A DNA stretch of 36,614 nucleotides, from assembly GCA_937928545.1 (NCBI GenBank), contig CALGJQ010000023.1, positions 1 through 36,614 of the forward strand. The letters run 5' to 3'. The position numbers were made by a program, and so were the translations under genes. Below are positions 16,558 through 26,455 of the stretch, piece after piece (the stretch's first letter is position 1; each line of letters opens with the position of its first letter). The notes below the pieces were generated by a model. It did not search any database and was not told where the DNA came from. It was given only the letters and a program-made list of their open reading frames with translations. The stretch is from an uncultured Verrucomicrobiales bacterium (GTDB lineage: Bacteria > Verrucomicrobiota > Verrucomicrobiia > Verrucomicrobiales > Akkermansiaceae).

Positions 16558-17061
16558 CTAAGCTCTTTCAAGCCCGATCTCTCCACGCGAGAGCTCGGGC
16601 TTTTTCGTCTGTCCTTCTCGAACTTCCTTTGATCGGCCCCAGAGTTCATCGCACAGCGTTTCAAATTCCTCGCCAGAGCCACTCACTTCGGCCTCTAAAT
16701 CTCCCTCCAGCAATCCCGTTACCGTCATTGCGCAGTTTTCGCCCAATTTCGCGCCATAGTTTTCCTCTTCAGAAAGCGTCTTCGCTCGTTTGACGATTTC
16801 TTGGCATGCCTCTTCGTCTAGCTTTGTTTTTAATCGTCGATTTGTCGCGCCAAGAGCCAATTCTAGCTGAATCCGCGGCATCACCGCCACAATCGTCCGG
16901 CGAGGCTTCTGAAACTCCACCCCGTCCCAATCAATCTCCGCCCCATCTCGATCTGGAGCCAAAACATCGCCCCCCAACAGGAAATTTGCGATCCTTTCTG
17001 CGATCCAAGTCGCCACTCGTCTTAGGGGGCCACCGTTGCCTTCTTCGCCTCTCATCGTCAT
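16558..17061 (-). CDS. Conserved-looking protein of unknown function
   Basis: No family was recognised. The ATG at 17061 gives a 167-residue soluble protein (a TTG at 17097 would add 12 residues). It has no signal peptide or membrane helix. An early helical segment ([20 protein letters not shown]) is followed by a mixed region ([17 protein letters not shown]) and an acidic second half ([21 protein letters not shown], then [20 protein letters not shown]). It is divergent from carB, about 96 bp between starts. Its last codons overlap the hairpin terminator of the convergent lipoprotein gene. Chance coding on the strand opposite the terminator is possible, but the composition looks like a real protein. 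Confidence 0.55.
   Translation of the reverse strand: MTMRGEEGNGGPLRRVATWIAERIANFLLGGDVLAPDRDGAEIDWDGVEFQKPRRTIVAVMPRIQLELALGATNRRLKTKLDEEACQEIVKRAKTLSEEENYGAKLGENCAMTVTGLLEGDLEAEVSGSGEEFETLCDELWGRSKEVREGQTKKPELSRGEIGLERA
16570..16605 (+). terminator. Strong Rho-independent terminator after the Cys-repeat lipoprotein
   Basis: AAGCCCGA (16570-16577) pairs with TCGGGCTT (16595-16602). After one mismatch the stem continues with CTCTC (16579-16583) and GAGAG (16589-16593) around a 5-nt loop. Five T residues (16601-16605) follow. It lies 24 bp after the lipoprotein stop and within the last codons of the convergent unknown gene. Confidence 0.85.
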
Positions 17062-17157
17062 GCCTTTAGCACTTCTGAGCCTCCTTTGCGCGATCAACCT
17101 TTACAAACTCGCCCCTCCTTGGCAGATACACGAAGTTTTAGACCAAACGCTTTAAAA

Positions 17158-20100
17158 ATGCCGAAGGACACCAGCATCAAAAAAATTCTCGTCGTAGGAG
17201 CAGGCCCCATTGTCATCGGACAAGGATGTGAATTCGACTATTCCGGCACCCAAGCTTGCAAGGCCCTCCGCGAAGAGGGTTACGAAGTCATCTTGGTCAA
17301 CTCCAACCCGGCCACTATCATGACCGATCCGCAATTCGCGGAGCGCACCTACATCGAGCCCATCACCCCGGAGTCGATCGAACGAATCATCATCAAGGAG
17401 AAGCCTGATGCCCTTCTACCCACCCTCGGTGGCCAGACTGCGCTCAACGTTTCCATCGAACTCTTCGATGCGGGCACCTTAGATAAGCACGGAGTCAAAA
17501 TGATCGGCGCTAATGCTGACGCTATTGACAAAGGAGAAAATCGCCAGCGTTTCAAAGATGCCATGATCAAGATCGGCCTCGATCTTCCTATCTCAGGCGT
17601 GGCCCATTCCATGGAAGAGGCGAAAAAAATCGCAGCCGAGATCGGCACTATGCCCCTCGTCATTCGTCCCGCCTTTACCCTCGGTGGCACAGGTGGTGGT
17701 ATTGCCTACAACCGTGAGGAGTTTGACACCATCGTCACTCGCGGCCTCGACCTCTCGCCCACGACTGAAGTCCTCGTCGAAGAGTGTCTCCTCGGTTGGA
17801 AGGAATACGAAATGGAAGTCATGCGTGACCACGCCGACAACTGCGTCGTCATTTGCTCTATCGAAAACCTCGATCCCATGGGCGTTCACACCGGAGACTC
17901 CATCACGGTTGCCCCTGCTCAAACTCTCTCTGACCGCGAATACCAAATCATGCGTGATGCTTCCTTCGCAGTTATCCGCGAGATCGGGGTTGAGACCGGT
18001 GGCTCTAACATTCAGTTTTCGGTCGATCCCAAGACGGGCCGCTGCATCGTCATTGAGATGAACCCGCGCGTGAGTCGTTCTTCCGCTCTGGCCTCCAAGG
18101 CTACCGGATTCCCCATCGCGAAAATCGCTGCGAAGCTCGCCGTCGGATACACTCTCGACGAGCTCCCCAACGACATCACTCGGGAAACGCCTGCGAGTTT
18201 CGAGCCAACCATCGACTACGTCGTTACCAAAGTTCCTCGTTTTACTTTCGAGAAATTCCCCACGGCCGATCCCGTCCTTACTACTTCTATGAAAGCGGTT
18301 GGTGAGGCCATGTCCATCGGGCGCACCTTTAAGGAATCTCTCCAGAAATCTCTCCGCTCGCTTGAAACCGGCCGTTTTGGTTTCGGCTTCGATGGCAAAG
18401 ATCCAGAGGCCACTCGCGAAGAAGTCGAACGCAAGCTGATGGTCCCCAACGCTGAGCGCATCTTCTGGCTCAAGGTCGCCTTCGAGCAAGGTTGGAGCAT
18501 CGAAGAAATTTTCGACGCCACCCAGATTGACCCATGGTTCCTCGAGAACATGCGCGTCATTTGTGAAGAAGGAAAAGACCTCAAAAATCTCGATCTGCGT
18601 CGTGCCAAAAAGCTCGGTTTCTCCGATGTCCAGATCGCCCACGCTCGCGGCACCACCCAAGACGAAGTCCGCGCCGAGCGGAAAGAGAAAGGGATCATTC
18701 CCACTTACCGCCTCGTTGACACCTGTGCCGCTGAGTTTGAAGCAGCCACTCCTTATTACTACTCGACCTACGGCGACGAAAATGAGGCCCGGCAGACCGA
18801 TGCCAAAAAAATCGTCATCCTCGGTGGTGGCCCAAACCGCATCGGTCAGGGGATCGAGTTCGACTACTGCTGCGTCCACGCCTCCTTCGCCCTTCGTGAG
18901 CTCGGTTACGAGTCCGTCATGGTCAACTCCAACCCCGAAACCGTCTCAACCGACTACGACACCTCAGATAAGCTCTACTTCGAGCCCCTCACCCTTGAGG
19001 ACGTGCTCAACATCTGCGATCAGGAAAAACCCGATGGAGTGATCGTCCAGTTCGGTGGTCAAACCCCGCTGAACCTCGCCGCAGATCTTGAACGCCATGG
19101 CGTTCCCATCATCGGCACCAGCCCGAAGAATATCGAGCTCGCCGAGGACCGCAAATTCTTCTCCGCCCTCCTCGATAAGATCGGCCTGAAGCAAGCCGAA
19201 GCCGGCACTGCGGTTTCTGAAGATGAAGCCGTCGCCATCGCCGACCGCATCGGCTACCCAGTCCTCGTTCGTCCGAGCTTCGTCCTCGGTGGTCGTGGCA
19301 TGATGATCGTTTACAACGACGAAGAACTCCGGACTTACATTAAGAACGCCACCGACATTGCCCCTGATCGTCCCATCCTAGTCGACCGCTTCCTCGAAGA
19401 CGCGACTGAGATCGATGTCGATTGTATCTCCGATGGAGACACCTCCGTCGTCGGCGCCATCATGGAGCACATCGAGCAAGCTGGCATTCACTCCGGTGAT
19501 TCCGCATGTGTCATTCCCTCCTTTAGTCTCTCCGATAAGATCAAAGAGGAAATCATGGTCGGAGCCAAAGCGCTCGCCAAGGAACTCGAAGTACGAGGTT
19601 TAATGAACATCCAGTTCGCGGTGAAAGATGATGAACTCTACGTCATTGAAGTGAACCCCCGCGCAAGTCGCACCGTTCCCTTCGTTTCTAAGTCCATCGG
19701 CATCCCACTCGCCAAGCTCGCCGCTAAGATCATGGTCGGTGAAAAGCTCGTCGATCTCGGCTTCACCGAAGAAATCATGCCTCCCTGCTTCTGCGTGAAG
19801 GAGGCTGTTTTCCCTTGGGGCCGCTTCCCCGGAATCGACATCGTCCTCGGACCAGAAATGAAGTCCACCGGCGAAGTCATGGGAGCTGATAAAGACCTCG
19901 GCATGGCTTACGCCAAGGCTCAGATCTCCGCCTTCAACCCACTTCCAGTCAAAGGAAACGTCTTCTTCTCCGTCAATGATCGAGATAAAGATCGCGCGGT
20001 CCCCATCGCCCGTGATCTCGCCGACCTTGGCTTTAACATTCAGGCAACTGGCGGAACTTATAAGCGACTTCAAGCGGAGGGAATCCCCGTCAACCGCCTC

Positions 20101-20355
20101 TACAAACTCGCCGAGCAAAAGCGTCCCAACGTCATCGACATGATGAAAAACGGCGACATTGACTTCATCATTAATACCCCGTCTGGTCACGAAGCCCGCG
20201 AGGACGAAGTCAAAATCCGCTCCGGTGCCGTTCAGCACAAGATCAGTCACTGCACCAACCTCAGCGCCGCTGAAGCCTGCGTGAAAGCGATCCGCTCCCT
20301 CCAAGAAAACGAGTTTACCGTGACTCCGCTACAAGAGCATCATGGCCTAATTTAG
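17158..20355 (+). CDS. carB: Carbamoyl-phosphate synthase large subunit
   Basis: CarB uses ammonia from the CarA glutaminase, bicarbonate and two ATP to make carbamoyl phosphate for pyrimidine and arginine synthesis. The ATG at 17158 gives 1065 residues, close to the 1073 of E. coli. The start [20 protein letters not shown] fits the family; a longer in-frame start at 17086 does not. The two homologous ATP-grasp halves are evident: the first with [17 protein letters not shown] and [16 protein letters not shown] loops, the second with [20 protein letters not shown] and [15 protein letters not shown]. The last 140 residues form the MGS-like allosteric domain ([31 protein letters not shown]). carA is not in the window. 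Confidence 0.97.
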   Translation: MPKDTSIKKILVVGAGPIVIGQGCEFDYSGTQACKALREEGYEVILVNSNPATIMTDPQFAERTYIEPITPESIERIIIKEKPDALLPTLGGQTALNVSIELFDAGTLDKHGVKMIGANADAIDKGENRQRFKDAMIKIGLDLPISGVAHSMEEAKKIAAEIGTMPLVIRPAFTLGGTGGGIAYNREEFDTIVTRGLDLSPTTEVLVEECLLGWKEYEMEVMRDHADNCVVICSIENLDPMGVHTGDSITVAPAQTLSDREYQIMRDASFAVIREIGVETGGSNIQFSVDPKTGRCIVIEMNPRVSRSSALASKATGFPIAKIAAKLAVGYTLDELPNDITRETPASFEPTIDYVVTKVPRFTFEKFPTADPVLTTSMKAVGEAMSIGRTFKESLQKSLRSLETGRFGFGFDGKDPEATREEVERKLMVPNAERIFWLKVAFEQGWSIEEIFDATQIDPWFLENMRVICEEGKDLKNLDLRRAKKLGFSDVQIAHARGTTQDEVRAERKEKGIIPTYRLVDTCAAEFEAATPYYYSTYGDENEARQTDAKKIVILGGGPNRIGQGIEFDYCCVHASFALRELGYESVMVNSNPETVSTDYDTSDKLYFEPLTLEDVLNICDQEKPDGVIVQFGGQTPLNLAADLERHGVPIIGTSPKNIELAEDRKFFSALLDKIGLKQAEAGTAVSEDEAVAIADRIGYPVLVRPSFVLGGRGMMIVYNDEELRTYIKNATDIAPDRPILVDRFLEDATEIDVDCISDGDTSVVGAIMEHIEQAGIHSGDSACVIPSFSLSDKIKEEIMVGAKALAKELEVRGLMNIQFAVKDDELYVIEVNPRASRTVPFVSKSIGIPLAKLAAKIMVGEKLVDLGFTEEIMPPCFCVKEAVFPWGRFPGIDIVLGPEMKSTGEVMGADKDLGMAYAKAQISAFNPLPVKGNVFFSVNDRDKDRAVPIARDLADLGFNIQATGGTYKRLQAEGIPVNRLYKLAEQKRPNVIDMMKNGDIDFIINTPSGHEAREDEVKIRSGAVQHKISHCTNLSAAEACVKAIRSLQENEFTVTPLQEHHGLI

Positions 20356-20425
20356 TAGATTGCCCTATTTAACGCAGGGCGATCAAGCTAGGGAGAACTC
20401 AACAGGTTGTGCCCTAAAGGACTGA

Positions 20426-20590
20426 TACGCTAGATCAGAGGGTGTCTGCTTCTCTGGATATCTCGTGATTAAGGAGGAGCCGAAGGTCTTTAAATATACG
20501 GAGTATCCAGAAGAGGGTCATGGGATCATTGGAAAAGTTGCGAGTGATCCTGAGCTCCATCAGTGGCCCTTTGAACAAAGGAAAAAGTAG
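20426..20590 (+). pseudogene. C-terminal remnant of an alpha/beta-hydrolase (prolyl-oligopeptidase-like)
   Basis: Between carB and thiL an open frame of 54 codons ends in TAG at 20588-20590. Its translation contains VFKYTEYPEEGHGIIGKVAS and then DPELHQWPFEQRKK. This matches the end of secreted esterases and S9-type peptidases, where the sequence around the catalytic His (EYPxxGH) is followed by a DPELxxWLFxQ tail. The upstream part (GTG at 20465, or open back to a stop at 20423) carries no nucleophile region, so this is a remnant rather than a gene. A terminator-like 5-bp hairpin for carB (20362-20380) lies just before it. Confidence 0.5.
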
Positions 20591-21472
20591 TTATTCGCCG
20601 CGATCGAAATGATCCCAACCTCCCTCGAGTTGGTCGCTTTTTTCTCGGGTTAATTCACCAATTTTGGTCAGTGGGACGTTAGGGAAAGTTGTTTCCCATG
20701 GCCCTTCGATGTCATCACTCGTGGTGAAGAGGAGTTCGTAATCTTCCCCATCGTTCAAGGCTTGTTCGATGGAAACACCGACAGACAAAGGTAAAGATTT
20801 TTGGTCTAAGCGAAAGCCGCATTGACTCATCTTGACGAGCCTTGGAAGATCTTTGGCCAAGCCATCGGAGAGATCCATCATGGCATGGATGGCGAAGTGC
20901 TGGGTTAACCAATTTGCTTCTTCAATTCGAGGGGTGAAATCGAGGTGCTTTCCTTGGATTGATCCGCCAAGCGCCCCAGTGACATAGATCGAATCTCCGG
21001 GTTGACCACCTGAGCGAGTGACGACTTGAGATCTTTTCACGCTTCCGCGACCTGCGATGGAAATCATGGCGGGAGAGCCTTTTGGAAGAGAGGTGGTTTC
21101 TCCTCCGACGATGACGCCCCCATGTTTTTTGAGGCAGCGGGTCATTCCTTGGTAGAGTTCGTTGGCCCAGGTGACCGTGACCTCTGGGCTGAGTGCGAGG
21201 GTGATGAGCAGTTCGTTAGGCCTTCCTCCCATCGCGGCAAAGTCGCTTAAGACTCGCGCGATTGCTTTCCAGCCAACTCGATTTGGCGCTTCGTCTTTGA
21301 GAAAATGAATGCCCTCGACCACGGCGTCGGTCTTGAGGAGGCTGAGGAGATCTCCTGTGCCAACGACGGCGCAATCATCACCTGGCCCGACGACGACCTG
21401 GTCAGAGGAGGGAAGGTCGCGGCATAAAGCTGCGATTAAATGATCTTCGCCGAACTCTCCAATCGTTTTCAT
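20591..21472 (-). CDS. thiL: Thiamine-monophosphate kinase
   Basis: ThiL phosphorylates thiamine monophosphate to the active cofactor thiamine diphosphate with ATP. The 293-residue protein starts MKTIGEFGEDHLIAAL and shows VGPGDDCAVV, LLSLLKTDAVVEGIHF, KAIARVLSDFAAMGG, IVGGETTSLPKG and DLSDGLAKDLPRL, all standard for this AIR-synthase-fold kinase. The ATG at 21472 is chosen because it matches the family start; 30 further upstream codons belong to the overlapping CPBP gene. Start and CPBP stop overlap as ATGA, so the two are translationally coupled. The gene ends immediately next to the hydrolase remnant. Confidence 0.95.
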   Translation of the reverse strand: MKTIGEFGEDHLIAALCRDLPSSDQVVVGPGDDCAVVGTGDLLSLLKTDAVVEGIHFLKDEAPNRVGWKAIARVLSDFAAMGGRPNELLITLALSPEVTVTWANELYQGMTRCLKKHGGVIVGGETTSLPKGSPAMISIAGRGSVKRSQVVTRSGGQPGDSIYVTGALGGSIQGKHLDFTPRIEEANWLTQHFAIHAMMDLSDGLAKDLPRLVKMSQCGFRLDQKSLPLSVGVSIEQALNDGEDYELLFTTSDDIEGPWETTFPNVPLTKIGELTREKSDQLEGGWDHFDRGE

Positions 21473-22377
21473 GGTGTGGCTGGGATTTCGTAGACGCGAC
21501 TCAGGATCATAAAACCTACCGAGGTTGCATTGAAGGCGGCGTGACAGCCGATGGTGATCCAAAGTGAGCCTGTCACTTCATACAAGATTACGAGCACCAC
21601 TCCCATGACGATGAGGAGGGGAAGGGCCATGAGATTGAAATGAACGACGCCGAAAAGAAGACCGGTGAAAAGAGCAGCAAACCAGCGCTCGCTGTATCGT
21701 TTCGCAACTGGATAGAGATATCCACGGAAGATGACCTCTTCCGCAATGGGGGCGATGATAATGGCGGAAAAGGCGATGGTGCCAATGAGGGCGAGATCGG
21801 GAGTCGTTTTGACGAGTTCAACGAGTTGCTGAGGTTTTGCGCCATAGTTTGCTTCGACCCATTCGTACCAGCCGAGGGCGAACATGGCACCTGAGAGTGC
21901 CATCATCGTGACGACGAAACATGGGATGATCCAGAGGGCGTGTTTCCAAGTGTCCCAGCGGAGGCCGAAAAATTCTATGAGGTTCACACGCCAGAACAAA
22001 ACAGCGGGAATGATTGCGGCAATGATGAGATAGCCGAGGGCTCCATTTAGAACGACGGTCGCGTCTGGGAGCTCTAGGGAGCTTTGAGCTGCCCCGGCTG
22101 TCATCAATTTCCAATTGTAAGCAAAGAGGAGCATAAATGCTCCCGCAACGATGAGATCGAGTTGTTGAATTTTTGAAGTGGAGACACTTCCGCCGAGATT
22201 CCAATCGCTCTCCGGCCAGATCGTCCGGACTAGAGCATAGCCGGGTAAAGCTAGCCCAAAAAAGGAGATCAGGGTCATTAGGAAAAGGTCTCCAAGCAAT
22301 TTGTGCTCAACAACAGTCACGAGGTGAGGGTAAGCGACTCCTCGCTGATGAAAAGCACAAGCGTCGAGATCACTCAC
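21469..22377 (-). CDS. CPBP-family intramembrane glutamic protease (Abi/Rce1-like)
   Basis: The 302-residue integral membrane protein carries the CPBP/Rce1 motifs: EEVIFRGYLYP (paired catalytic Glu and Arg), FGVVHFN (second motif His) and HAAFNATS (third motif His). Six to eight hydrophobic segments surround them. Members cleave prenylated or other membrane substrates in eukaryotes; bacterial substrates are mostly unknown and some serve in bacteriocin self-immunity. The longest frame (GTG 22377) is given, but the ATG at 22278 starts right before the first membrane helix and is about equally likely. It overlaps thiL by 4 bp and forms a two-gene unit with it. Confidence 0.88.
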   Translation of the reverse strand: MSDLDACAFHQRGVAYPHLVTVVEHKLLGDLFLMTLISFFGLALPGYALVRTIWPESDWNLGGSVSTSKIQQLDLIVAGAFMLLFAYNWKLMTAGAAQSSLELPDATVVLNGALGYLIIAAIIPAVLFWRVNLIEFFGLRWDTWKHALWIIPCFVVTMMALSGAMFALGWYEWVEANYGAKPQQLVELVKTTPDLALIGTIAFSAIIIAPIAEEVIFRGYLYPVAKRYSERWFAALFTGLLFGVVHFNLMALPLLIVMGVVLVILYEVTGSLWITIGCHAAFNATSVGFMILSRVYEIPATP

Positions 22378-22505
22378 CAGGGCGATTAGGCAGAGTCTTC
22401 CCTATTGTGTAAGACCCTGGGGCTTTCAGAATTCAGGCACTGTAATATCGCGCTTACGCCTGAGCTTCCCGACTGGCAGGGGGGCATGCCCGCAGGAGAG
22501 GTTGA

Positions 22506-25079
22506 CTATTCTAGACCCATGACTTGGACACGGCAAAAGAGATGGTGAAAACCAGGCTGGAGGGTCCAAGTCAGGCACGAGCGGGTGGTTGCTAGGAGCA
22601 CTTCGGAAGCGAGGGCGGGGCGCCAGCTTTGTAGGTCGTTGCTAACCTCGAGGCGGCGTGTGACCTCTGGGGCGTCGGGGTTGCAGGGGAGGCGGTAGGT
22701 GGTCGAGGAGAGTTTTTCCAGCCGGGGATCGGTCCGTGAAGGAGTGGTGGGATGGCTGCCTAGGGCGTATTCGTAGAAGTCGCTCAGGCCATCTCGATCT
22801 GAATCGGCGAGGGGATCGAACGTTACGGGAGCGGTGGGAGAGACGCGGGTGGCGGCTCGCATCCATTCTTGGAAGCCAGCAGCCTGATCGTCGGAAATAC
22901 GGGCGAGGCTGGCGCGGGGGATGCCATTGACCTCGGAGAAGTGGCCGGAGACCCAGACTGTTTCTCCGACGGGGAGAAGATTGCCGATGCGGCCATTTTG
23001 GTCTAAGTCGAGAGAGAAGGAGGGATCGACTTGGAGGGAGGAATGGAAGCGGAGCACAGCGGGTGAGCGAGGCAGGAAGCTTGAAAAAATGACTCCGCCA
23101 GAACCTTGGGTTGAGAGGTTGTTCGAGGTGAGGAAAAGTTTCCCGTTTTTGGCGGGGGTGAACTCGGGCAGGTAGAATTGTAGATCCGAAAGGAAGGGGA
23201 GCGGCTCATCGAGGAAGCCGGTTTGAGGATGCCAGCGGCGGTCACCTAGGAGGAGCGAGCGGTCGGGAAATATGCCGGTGAAGGAAGCGCCGTTTGGGAG
23301 GGGTTGGGGACTATGGGCGAAGGTCCCGTTGAGTTGGTAGAGGGCTCCTGCGGAGTGGATGAGGTCGCCGCCGAGGTAGGCGACTTGATTGAGTTTGCGG
23401 GTATTCACGGTGATGGCGAAGGGGGACTCCGATACACAGAGTTTGGTGGCGGCAGCGGGGTCGCTGTTGGGAAGGATCCAGCTTGTATGAATGGGGACGG
23501 GGCTGTTGGTGTTGGTGGCGTTGATCAGGAGCCGGTTGTCCGAGACGAGGGTGACCGTAAAGGGGTCGGCATCGGAGAGAGGAGGGCGATTGCCATCAAC
23601 GTCAGACAAATTACTGGCAAAGTTTAAGGGGATGACACCGAGGAGCTGGCCGTTTTCATCGACCTCTAGGAGGCGGGAGGAGTTGCCTTGTAAGTCAGTT
23701 TGACTGCGTTCGGCGGTGACTAGAAAGTGGCCGTTGGGTTTGAGGAGAACGGAGGAAGCTCGGCGGAAGTCGATCTCGGATTTGAAGGTGGGATCGAGAG
23801 ATTGATCCGCATTGAGAACGACCGCGCCGGAGTGTTCTGCGCCTGAGACTTGGTCGAAGCTTCCGCGGACTAGGACGCGGTCTTGTAGAAGGGGGATGAG
23901 TTCTGAAATGGTGCTGGTGGTGTTTACCCTTGCGATGTGATGTTGAGGATCCAGCTCACCTTGGGGGGTGATCTTTCGGGTGCCACCGATGAGGAGGCTG
24001 CCGTCTGGCAGAGCATTTAGGGTGTGAGTGCCGACCGGGAAGGCGGTGGAGTCTCCGGTATAAAAGGGGGCGAGTCCGAGGCTGGAGCCAGTGAAGATCT
24101 GGAGGGGGTGGGGACGGAGAGTGTAGATGGTGTCATCGCTCAGGGCGTAGGTGAAAGTCTCTTTGGTATTCAGGCCTGCCACGGTGGCGGAGGTGACCTC
24201 ACCTTCGGCGTTCCGGAACTCGAAGGTGCGTGAATTGAGGGTGTTAGTGGGCCAGCGGAAAGAGTGCTGGGGCGCGTATGAAATGACGATTTGGGAAGGG
24301 GTGGCGCGCTCAAGGGTGGGGAAGCGGTTTGGGAGTAGGGTGGTCTGGGGGAAATCGGGATCGAATTGACCGGTGGGGAGAAGGCGGTAGAGACGACTTA
24401 CCAAGTACAAACTGGCTGATCCCGGAAAGCCATTACCAATGTAAACTGGGTGAGAAACGGCGAGGACCCAGAGTTTCCCATCGGCTGCGGGGCAGGTGGT
24501 GAGGGTTTGGTAGATGGAGAGTTCCTCAGGGAGGGGAAGGGTGCGGAGGAGGGAGCCATCGGCAGGGTCGGCAAAGGCGATTTTGTTCGGCAGGTTGGTG
24601 CGGCGGATGACGAGGCAGACTTCGCCAGCGCGCTCGAACTGGGGCTCTGGTTCTTCTTCGATGCCTAGATCAAAGCCCGCGAAGCTGTTTGGGATGAGCT
24701 GACCATCCGGGCCACGGAGCCAATGACCATAGGAGTCAGACCAGATCAGGTTTCCGTTTGAAAGAGGGAAGAGGGTGGGAGCTAGCTCGCCGAATCCAAA
24801 GATGGGTTCGCCAAATTGATCGATAAAAAGAGATCCTGCTTGATCGAGGGGAGCGAATTCTGGATCTAGAGATCCATCCGGCCGGAGCTTGGCTAAGCCG
24901 GGTCGCGAAATGCCATCGATGGCATAAAAGTCGCCCCGGATGAAGGTTCCGCCGTCTGGGGCGGGTGTGGCCTCTTGAATCCTGCCCTCGGTCGAGAAGA
25001 GTGGGAAGCGATCTGGAAGGACCGTTTGAGCCGCACAAAAAACGCTCAGGAGGAAGGAAAGAAAGGCCAGAGGCTTCAT
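22506..25079 (-). CDS. Secreted delta-60-repeat beta-propeller-like protein
   Basis: The 857-residue product has a signal peptide (MKPLAFLSFLLSVFCAAQ). It then shows many degenerate repeats of the delta-60 type, visible as LRPDGSLDPEFAP, LNADQSLDPTFKSE and LQVDPSFSLDLDQNG. Such repeats probably form extracellular beta-propellers. Near the C-terminus DPLADSDRDGLSDFYEYALG, an Asp-rich thrombospondin-3-like calcium module, precedes a short LEVSNDLQSWRPAL domain; this arrangement is common in secreted Verrucomicrobiota proteins. There is no PEP-CTERM tail. Function is unknown, most likely surface or matrix structure. A TATAAT-like box lies 48 bp before the ATG. Gene density on both sides suggests it is transcribed alone. 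Confidence 0.82.
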   Translation of the reverse strand: MKPLAFLSFLLSVFCAAQTVLPDRFPLFSTEGRIQEATPAPDGGTFIRGDFYAIDGISRPGLAKLRPDGSLDPEFAPLDQAGSLFIDQFGEPIFGFGELAPTLFPLSNGNLIWSDSYGHWLRGPDGQLIPNSFAGFDLGIEEEPEPQFERAGEVCLVIRRTNLPNKIAFADPADGSLLRTLPLPEELSIYQTLTTCPAADGKLWVLAVSHPVYIGNGFPGSASLYLVSRLYRLLPTGQFDPDFPQTTLLPNRFPTLERATPSQIVISYAPQHSFRWPTNTLNSRTFEFRNAEGEVTSATVAGLNTKETFTYALSDDTIYTLRPHPLQIFTGSSLGLAPFYTGDSTAFPVGTHTLNALPDGSLLIGGTRKITPQGELDPQHHIARVNTTSTISELIPLLQDRVLVRGSFDQVSGAEHSGAVVLNADQSLDPTFKSEIDFRRASSVLLKPNGHFLVTAERSQTDLQGNSSRLLEVDENGQLLGVIPLNFASNLSDVDGNRPPLSDADPFTVTLVSDNRLLINATNTNSPVPIHTSWILPNSDPAAATKLCVSESPFAITVNTRKLNQVAYLGGDLIHSAGALYQLNGTFAHSPQPLPNGASFTGIFPDRSLLLGDRRWHPQTGFLDEPLPFLSDLQFYLPEFTPAKNGKLFLTSNNLSTQGSGGVIFSSFLPRSPAVLRFHSSLQVDPSFSLDLDQNGRIGNLLPVGETVWVSGHFSEVNGIPRASLARISDDQAAGFQEWMRAATRVSPTAPVTFDPLADSDRDGLSDFYEYALGSHPTTPSRTDPRLEKLSSTTYRLPCNPDAPEVTRRLEVSNDLQSWRPALASEVLLATTRSCLTWTLQPGFHHLFCRVQVMGLE

Positions 25080-25126
25080 GAATGGAAACGATAGATCGAG
25101 GTGATGAAATAAAAAGAGATAATTTG

Positions 25127-25132
25127 ATTATA
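25127..25132 (-). promoter_or_regulatory. Possible -10 box for the delta-60 gene
   Basis: The minus strand reads TATAAT here, about 48 bp before the ATG at 25079, in an A/T-rich stretch. No convincing -35 was found at 16-18 bp, so this is weak. Confidence 0.28.
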
Positions 25133-25273
25133 GTTGAGTCATCACATGAGGTTATCGAGGTTGAGTCTTTGGAGCTTCTGGGGAGGATACGGTATTTAGA
25201 ATTTCACCTAGAATTTTTAGGCTGCGTGAAAAACTTTGCTGGCGTCTTTGCGGCCCCTCAGGAATAAGGCGGT

Positions 25274-26455
25274 GTGCCTCATATCCTCGTCATCGGAGGT
25301 GGCCCGGCGGGATTGCGGGCTGCCGAAGTGGCTTCCGCTGCCGGAGCCAAGGTCACTTTGTGTGATCAAAAACGCTCGGTTGGGCGTAAGTTCCTAGTGG
25401 CGGGAAAAGGCGGCTTAAATTTGACGCACTCCGAGGACTTGGATGAATTTGTGACGAGATATCGAGGGCCGGATCAGCCTGGTGATTTTTGGGAGCGTGC
25501 CTTGGCGGGTTTTGATAATAAGGCGATCCGCGCTTGGGCGGCGAGGTTGGAGGTCGGGACCTTTGTGCAAAAGTCTGGGCGAGTTTATCCGAAGGCGCTG
25601 AAGGCGGCGCCGCTGCTTCGGCGTTGGGTTGAGAAATTACGTTTGCAGGGAGTGGAGTTTTGCATGAATCATCGGCTGACGGCTCTGCAGAGTGGGCGGG
25701 CAAAATTTCAGAGTTTGGCAGGTGAGGTTGTGATCGAAGCAGATGCGATCGTTCTCGCGCTGGGTGGGGGCTCGTGGCCGCAGACGGGATCAGATGGGGC
25801 TTGGGTTTCTACGCTCGAAGAAGCGGGGATTCAGGTGGCTCCTCTCACTTCGGCGAATTGTGGTTGGGAGGTCGCTTGGCCGGCAGAGCTGCTGGAAAAA
25901 ATGGAAGCGCAGCCGCTTAAGAATGTTGTGGCTTCAGTGAATGATGAGGTCGCACCGGGTGAGATCATGCTCACTCGTTATGGGATGGAAGGTGGTCCGC
26001 TTTATGCCCTAGGCCCAGCTTTGCGAGTGATGGATGAACCTGCTCTGACCTTGGATTTTAAACCAACATTTGCGGTGGAGCAACTTGTGGCGAAGATGGA
26101 GTCCGCCAAAAAGAACTTCCTTGCCGAGTCGCAGTATCGTTGGAAGTTGAGTGAGCCGATGCGCCTGATCTTGGAGCACTTTCATGGGCCTTTTGAGTCG
26201 GCCGAGCAGCTTGCGAAGCATGCGAAGGCGTGTCGGATTCCTCTGACCCAGGCGCGACCTTTGGAGGAAGCGATTTCTTCAGCCGGCGGAGTGCCTTGGT
26301 CAGCGGTCGATGAGCAATTGATGATCAAGGAGCTGCCCGGAGTCTTCGTGGCGGGTGAGATGATCGATTGGGAAGCTCCGACGGGGGGCTATCTTTTGCA
26401 GGGATGCTTTGCGAGCGGGACTCTGGCGGCGGAGGCGGCACTTAAGATTTCTTGA
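25274..26455 (+). CDS. FAD-dependent oxidoreductase, HI0933/BaiN-like flavoprotein
   Basis: The 393-residue protein starts with GTG, the only plausible start after an in-frame stop at 25265. The N-terminal Rossmann motif VIGGGPAGLRAAE binds FAD. KRSVGRKFLVAGKGGLNLTH is diagnostic for the HI0933/BaiN group, as are SAGGVPWSAVDEQLMIK and PGVFVAGEMIDWEAPTGGYL near the end. It resembles the subgroup sometimes called PP4765-type flavoproteins. The reaction of most members is unknown; BaiN reduces bile acid intermediates, which should not be assumed here. No redox partner is adjacent. Its 3' end overlaps tsaB by 14 bp in convergent orientation. Confidence 0.87.
   Translation: MPHILVIGGGPAGLRAAEVASAAGAKVTLCDQKRSVGRKFLVAGKGGLNLTHSEDLDEFVTRYRGPDQPGDFWERALAGFDNKAIRAWAARLEVGTFVQKSGRVYPKALKAAPLLRRWVEKLRLQGVEFCMNHRLTALQSGRAKFQSLAGEVVIEADAIVLALGGGSWPQTGSDGAWVSTLEEAGIQVAPLTSANCGWEVAWPAELLEKMEAQPLKNVVASVNDEVAPGEIMLTRYGMEGGPLYALGPALRVMDEPALTLDFKPTFAVEQLVAKMESAKKNFLAESQYRWKLSEPMRLILEHFHGPFESAEQLAKHAKACRIPLTQARPLEEAISSAGGVPWSAVDEQLMIKELPGVFVAGEMIDWEAPTGGYLLQGCFASGTLAAEAALKIS

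Noticed and set aside
17593..18879. Long open frame (428 codons) on the minus strand inside carB
   Set aside because: It is fully antisense to a clear carB; the translation is low-complexity and acidic with no domain. Such antisense frames follow from the codon bias of the real gene.
21473..21562. 30-codon N-terminal extension of thiL
   Set aside because: It runs through the CPBP coding sequence; MKTIGEFGE at 21472 is the conserved ThiL start.
22378..22505. Possible tRNA or structured RNA in the gap between the CPBP and delta-60 genes
   Set aside because: Only a short GGGCATGCCC palindrome (22482-22491) is present; no cloverleaf arms or CCA-type end could be fitted.
25082..25267. 61-codon plus-strand frame upstream of the flavoprotein
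   Set aside because: It lies in the divergent promoter region, has no recognisable domain or signal, and its composition looks non-coding.
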